Shown one piece after another: positions 53,277-56,014 of a stretch of 56,014 bases of DNA. Origin of the DNA: Opitutia bacterium (lineage in GTDB: Bacteria; Verrucomicrobiota; Verrucomicrobiae; Opitutales; UBA953). The first letter of the stretch is position 1; each line of letters begins with the position of its first letter. A model generated the notes under the pieces. That model worked only from the letters and a program-made list of their open reading frames with translations. It was not told the DNA's origin and searched no databases. A program made the position numbers and the translations under genes. The stretch is from assembly GCA_004558035.1 (NCBI GenBank), contig SFEJ01000015.1:1-56014 (forward strand), read 5' to 3'.

Positions 53277-55144
53277 GCCGCCGCGAAAAAGCCGTTCCCG
53301 AAAAGAATCCGCGTTCCCGCGCCGAACTGCGCGACGCGTTCCCGGCGCGCGCCGCGCGCTTCTTCTCGCGCGTGCGCCACTACGCGGGCTACGTCTGGCC
53401 GCTGAAATGGTACTTTCTGCTCGCGTTCGCGACGGGGCTCGTCGCGGCGTCGGCGAGCGGGCTCGGCATTCCCGTGATGATCTACAAGGTGTTCCCGGCG
53501 GTGTTCGACCCGACGACGATGCCGAAGCCGATTCTGGATTTTCTCGCGGCGCGCGTTCCCGCGGACTCGCTGAGCACGGTCGTCCTCCTCGTCGCGTGCG
53601 CGGCGATGCCGCTCGTGTTCGTCGTGCGCGGCGTCGCGATGTGGGTCAACGCGATGGCGGTCAACTATTTCGGCCTGCGCCTGCTCGAATCGATCCGCAT
53701 CGACGTGTTCGCGCGCCTGCAGACGCTCCCCTTCGCGTTTCTCGAACGGCAGATGCGCGGCGACCTCCTCAGCCGCATCGTCTCCGACGCGCAGAACGTG
53801 CAGGAGATGATCACGAAGATTTCGAGCGACGTCATCAAGCAGCCGCTCACGGCGGCGACGTCGATCTCCGCCCTGGTGTTCGTGCTCTGGGACCGCGCGG
53901 AGGCGACGATGTTCGTCGTCAGCGTGCTCTGCGCGGGCGTCGCCGTCGCGCCGATCTGGCTCTGCGGCAGGCGCATCGCGGCGAAGTCGCGCGCCGCGCA
54001 GAAGAACGTCGGCAAAATGAGCGCCGTCGTCCAGGAAAGCCTCAACTCGCAGCGCGAGATCCGCTCCTACGGCATGGAGCGCGAACAGGTCGAGCGCCTG
54101 CGCGGCGTGTCCGAGCGCTTCCGCCGCGAACAGCTCAAGGTCGTGAAATACCAGCAGGCGACGTCGCCCGCGCTCGAAGTCATCACCGCGCTCGCGCTCG
54201 CGTTCGTGCTCGTGCGCGGACGCTCGGTCGGCATGGCGCTGACGGACTTCATGGCGGTCGCGGGCGCGCTCTTCTTCGCCTTCGATTCGATCCGGCGCAC
54301 CGGGCTCGCGTGGAACCGCCTCAACCAGGCGCAGGCTTCGCTCGAACGCCTCGAAGCGATTCTGACCGAGCCCGACACGATGCCCGACCCCGAAAACCCG
54401 AAACCGCTCCCGCCTGACGCGGGAACGGTCGAATTCCGCGACGTCTCGTTCGACTACGGGAACGGCCGCGAGGCGCTCTCGCACGTGAGCGTGCGCGTTC
54501 CCGCCGGGCAGACGGTCGCCCTCGTCGGGCCCTCCGGCGCGGGCAAGACGACGTTCGCGAGCCTCGTCGCGCGCTTCTACGACGCGACGCGCGGCGCCGT
54601 GCTCGTCGGCGGAACCGACGTCCGCGAACTGCGCAAAAAGGACCTCCGCCGCAACATCGCGCTCGTGCCCCAGCACGCCGTGCTCTTCCGCGGGACGATC
54701 CGCGAAAACGTCCGCATCGGACGCCCCGGCGCGACGAACGCCGAGGTCGAGCGCGCCGCGCGCGAAGCCGCCGCCGACGCGGGAACGCTCGGCGTCGCCG
54801 GCGGGCTCGACGCGAAGCTCGGCGATTTCGGCGACGGCGTCTCCGGCGGCCAGCGCCAGCGCATCGCCGTCGCGCGCGCCTTCCTCAAGGACGCCCCGAT
54901 CCTGATTCTCGACGAGGCGACTTCCGCGCTCGACTCCGAGAGCGAAAAGAAGATCCAGGACAATCTCGAAAAGCTCGCGCGCGGGCGCACGACCTTCATC
55001 GTCGCGCACCGTTTTTCGTCGATCCGCATCGCGGAACGCATCCTCGTCTTTTCGGGCGGGCGCGTTGTCGGCGACGGCGCGCACGACGCGCTCTACGCCT
55101 CCTGCCCGCTCTACCGCGAGCTCTACGACAAACAGGGCGTCTGA
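53273..55144 (+). CDS. ABC exporter, MsbA-like (second of a pair)
   Basis: A 623-residue half-transporter closely similar in plan to the previous gene: a basic, cytoplasmic N-terminus, six helices, then a nucleotide-binding domain with Walker A GPSGAGKTT (about 418), VPQ Q-loop, signature VSGGQRQR (about 522), LILDEATSALD (about 545) and VAHRFSS. The canonical catalytic Glu is present in both members of the pair, so neither site is clearly degenerate. The ATG overlaps the first exporter's stop by 4 nt (ATGA), so the two are translationally coupled. It ends the operon. A triple family A repeat follows. Confidence 0.88.
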   Translation: MSRREKAVPEKNPRSRAELRDAFPARAARFFSRVRHYAGYVWPLKWYFLLAFATGLVAASASGLGIPVMIYKVFPAVFDPTTMPKPILDFLAARVPADSLSTVVLLVACAAMPLVFVVRGVAMWVNAMAVNYFGLRLLESIRIDVFARLQTLPFAFLERQMRGDLLSRIVSDAQNVQEMITKISSDVIKQPLTAATSISALVFVLWDRAEATMFVVSVLCAGVAVAPIWLCGRRIAAKSRAAQKNVGKMSAVVQESLNSQREIRSYGMEREQVERLRGVSERFRREQLKVVKYQQATSPALEVITALALAFVLVRGRSVGMALTDFMAVAGALFFAFDSIRRTGLAWNRLNQAQASLERLEAILTEPDTMPDPENPKPLPPDAGTVEFRDVSFDYGNGREALSHVSVRVPAGQTVALVGPSGAGKTTFASLVARFYDATRGAVLVGGTDVRELRKKDLRRNIALVPQHAVLFRGTIRENVRIGRPGATNAEVERAAREAAADAGTLGVAGGLDAKLGDFGDGVSGGQRQRIAVARAFLKDAPILILDEATSALDSESEKKIQDNLEKLARGRTTFIVAHRFSSIRIAERILVFSGGRVVGDGAHDALYASCPLYRELYDKQGV

Positions 55145-55145
55145 C

Positions 55146-55480
55146 CGCGAAGAAAAACCGCAAAGTCAAAGGAAGTTAAAGGAAGTTTTCAGGGGAGAAG
55201 CGACATTCCTGTCGCTTCCTCGAAACCCTTCCCGCGGAAACTTTCCCGCCAAGACGCCAAGGCGCAAAGAAAAACCGCAAAGTCAAAGGAAGTTTTCAGG
55301 GGAGAAGCGACATTCCTGTCGCTTCTCGAAATCCTTCCCGCAGAAACTTTCCCGCCAAGACGCCAAGGCGCGAAGAAAAACCGCAAAGTCAAAGGAAGTT
55401 AAAGGAAGTTTTCAGGGGAGAAGCGACATTCTTGTCGCTTCCTCGGAATCCGCCCGCACAAACTTCCCCTTTAACCTTTA
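55146..55480 (+). repeat. Family A repeat, three tandem copies
   Basis: Three consecutive units of about 105-118 bp (about 55146-55263, 55264-55370 and 55371-55480). Each has 'gaaaaaccgcaaagtcaaagg', the hairpin AAGCGACA-TTCC-TGTCGCTT (loop TTCT in the third) and the 'cgccaagacgccaaggcg' end. The middle copy lacks one 10-bp 'aagttaaagg' step. This is the richest cluster of the family in the window; it is not a CRISPR array, since units directly abut with no spacers. Confidence 0.9.
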
Positions 55481-55690
55481 AGCTTTCCCCCGCGTTCCCG
55501 CCAGGGCGCGGTGGAGGGACATGAGGACGGCGACGCAGGCGGATTCCGTCATCGCGCGCCAGTCGAAGCCGTAGGCCTCCATGACGGCGCGGTCGTTGTC
55601 GCGGTGCGCGCGGCGGAGCTCGGCGGGCATCGTCGTTTCGTCGTAAAGATCGGCGAGCGAACATTCCGGGAAGCGTTCCCGCGCGCTCAA
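55478..55690 (-). pseudogene. 3' remnant of a DNA methyltransferase gene (MmeI-like type)
   Basis: The protein encoded here in the last about 66 residues contains SLADLYDETTMPAELRRAH and then AVMEAYGF. This is the C-terminal signature I associate with large class I / MmeI-type DNA methyltransferase or restriction-modification proteins. The open frame starts only at 55741, inside an AT-rich region that does not match it, so everything upstream is missing. I read it as a truncated gene, not an 87-residue protein. GC-rich sequence ends at about 55685-55690, where an AT-rich gene takes over. Confidence in the family is moderate, in the truncation high. Confidence 0.65.
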
Positions 55691-55692
55691 CC

Positions 55693-55953
55693 TCACGAAA
55701 ATCTTAATAAATAGAATTTGCTTCTTGCAGCATTCGCCCAATGTTTTTTGTTTTGAGTGTGTTTCGAAGCTTCTTTCACATATGAAAGCATTTCTCGAAA
55801 AATATTGTTTTTCGGAGGCTCAAGAAAATACAAATATGAATTCAATTCTACAATATATCGTTCAGCGCTTTTTTTATTAGGAGCGCCTATGGCAGAATCA
55901 ATCAATCTCTCTATTTGTTCAAGGTCGGATTCAGAAAGTCCCTCTTCTGGCAT
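55693..55953 (-). CDS. Small AT-rich protein of unknown function
   Basis: An 86-residue protein (an in-frame ATG at 55995 would give 100). The ATG at 55953 is preferred: AAGGAG stands 6 nt upstream (complement of 55960-55965). The sequence is acidic and helical at the start (EGLSESDLEQIERLIDSAI) and basic at the end; no signal peptide or membrane segment. Composition (roughly 35-40 percent GC) contrasts sharply with the window. It stops within 20 bp of the methyltransferase remnant, so it probably entered on the fragment that truncated that gene. I do not recognise its family; it could be an accessory or defence-linked protein. Confidence 0.6.
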   Translation of the reverse strand: MPEEGLSESDLEQIERLIDSAIGAPNKKSAERYIVELNSYLYFLEPPKNNIFREMLSYVKEASKHTQNKKHWANAARSKFYLLRFS

Positions 55954-56014
55954 ATTATTCTCCTTTCGACTTATTAGTTCTTGATAAATTTTCATTAAGA
56001 GCGAAACACACTGT

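Noticed and set aside
55146..55480. Possible CRISPR array
   Set aside because: Three units of over 100 bp abut directly with no spacers; it is a tandem dispersed repeat.

Overview
The window looks like chromosomal DNA from a GC-rich, Gram-negative bacterium. It carries two giant autotransporters, lipopolysaccharide-core genes, lipid-flippase-type ABC exporters and a PEP-CTERM surface protein. I infer a member of the Verrucomicrobiota (Opitutae-like). This rests on the PEP-CTERM protein, PATR-type autotransporters, a Thi4 thiazole synthase and repeat-rich intergenic spacers, not on a marker-gene match. Most of the window is core housekeeping sequence packed in short same-strand runs. Spacers longer than about 300 bp are filled with dispersed repeats. 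No tRNA, rRNA, CRISPR array, prophage or intact insertion sequence was found.

Layout: 0.6-1.7 kb, secreted zinc metallopeptidase (-). 2.0-6.3 kb, ileS and a sodium:solute symporter (+). 6.3-6.9 kb, repeats and a terminator. 6.9-23.3 kb, an envelope cluster on the minus strand: beta-barrel protein, PEGA-domain protein, then two tandem autotransporters of about 2,370 and 2,454 residues. 23.4-25.0 kb, ferredoxin (-) and a PurM-family protein (+). 25.1-27.2 kb, ECF sigma factor, membrane anti-sigma-like protein and PDZ protein (-). 27.3-28.5 kb, kbl (-). 28.7-31.6 kb, a small protein, ribH, nusB, ftsY and a DNA-binding-like protein with a histone-H1-like tail (+). 31.7-33.5 kb, thiE and thi4 behind a TPP riboswitch (-). 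33.6-38.3 kb, a divergent UvrA, queC and a bile-acid-symporter-family transporter (-). 38.4-39.7 kb, a membrane-anchored VWA-like protein (+). 39.9-43.6 kb, a LamG/PEP-CTERM protein, trkH and zinc-free bL31 and bL36 (-). 43.7-48.1 kb, ispE (+), then sufD, an orphan gene and sufB (-). 48.7-55.1 kb, a metallophosphoesterase and a waaY/waaG/msbA/msbA-like operon (+). 55.1-56.0 kb, a triple repeat, the 3' remnant of a DNA methyltransferase and an AT-rich small gene.

How the genes work together: the autotransporter cluster, the sigma/anti-sigma/PDZ operon, the LPS-core operon and the VWA-like protein point to heavy investment in the cell envelope. ribH-nusB-ftsY, thi4-thiE (under one riboswitch), bL36-bL31 and sufB/sufD are recognisable functional pairings.

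The most unusual signal is not a gene. The octamer GTTCCCGC (and its complement GCGGGAAC) occurs roughly every 300-350 bp, on both strands and in all reading frames. It also occurs in spacers and inside the variable P3 arm of the TPP riboswitch. That is far above chance, and it looks like a genome-wide DNA-level motif of unknown role.
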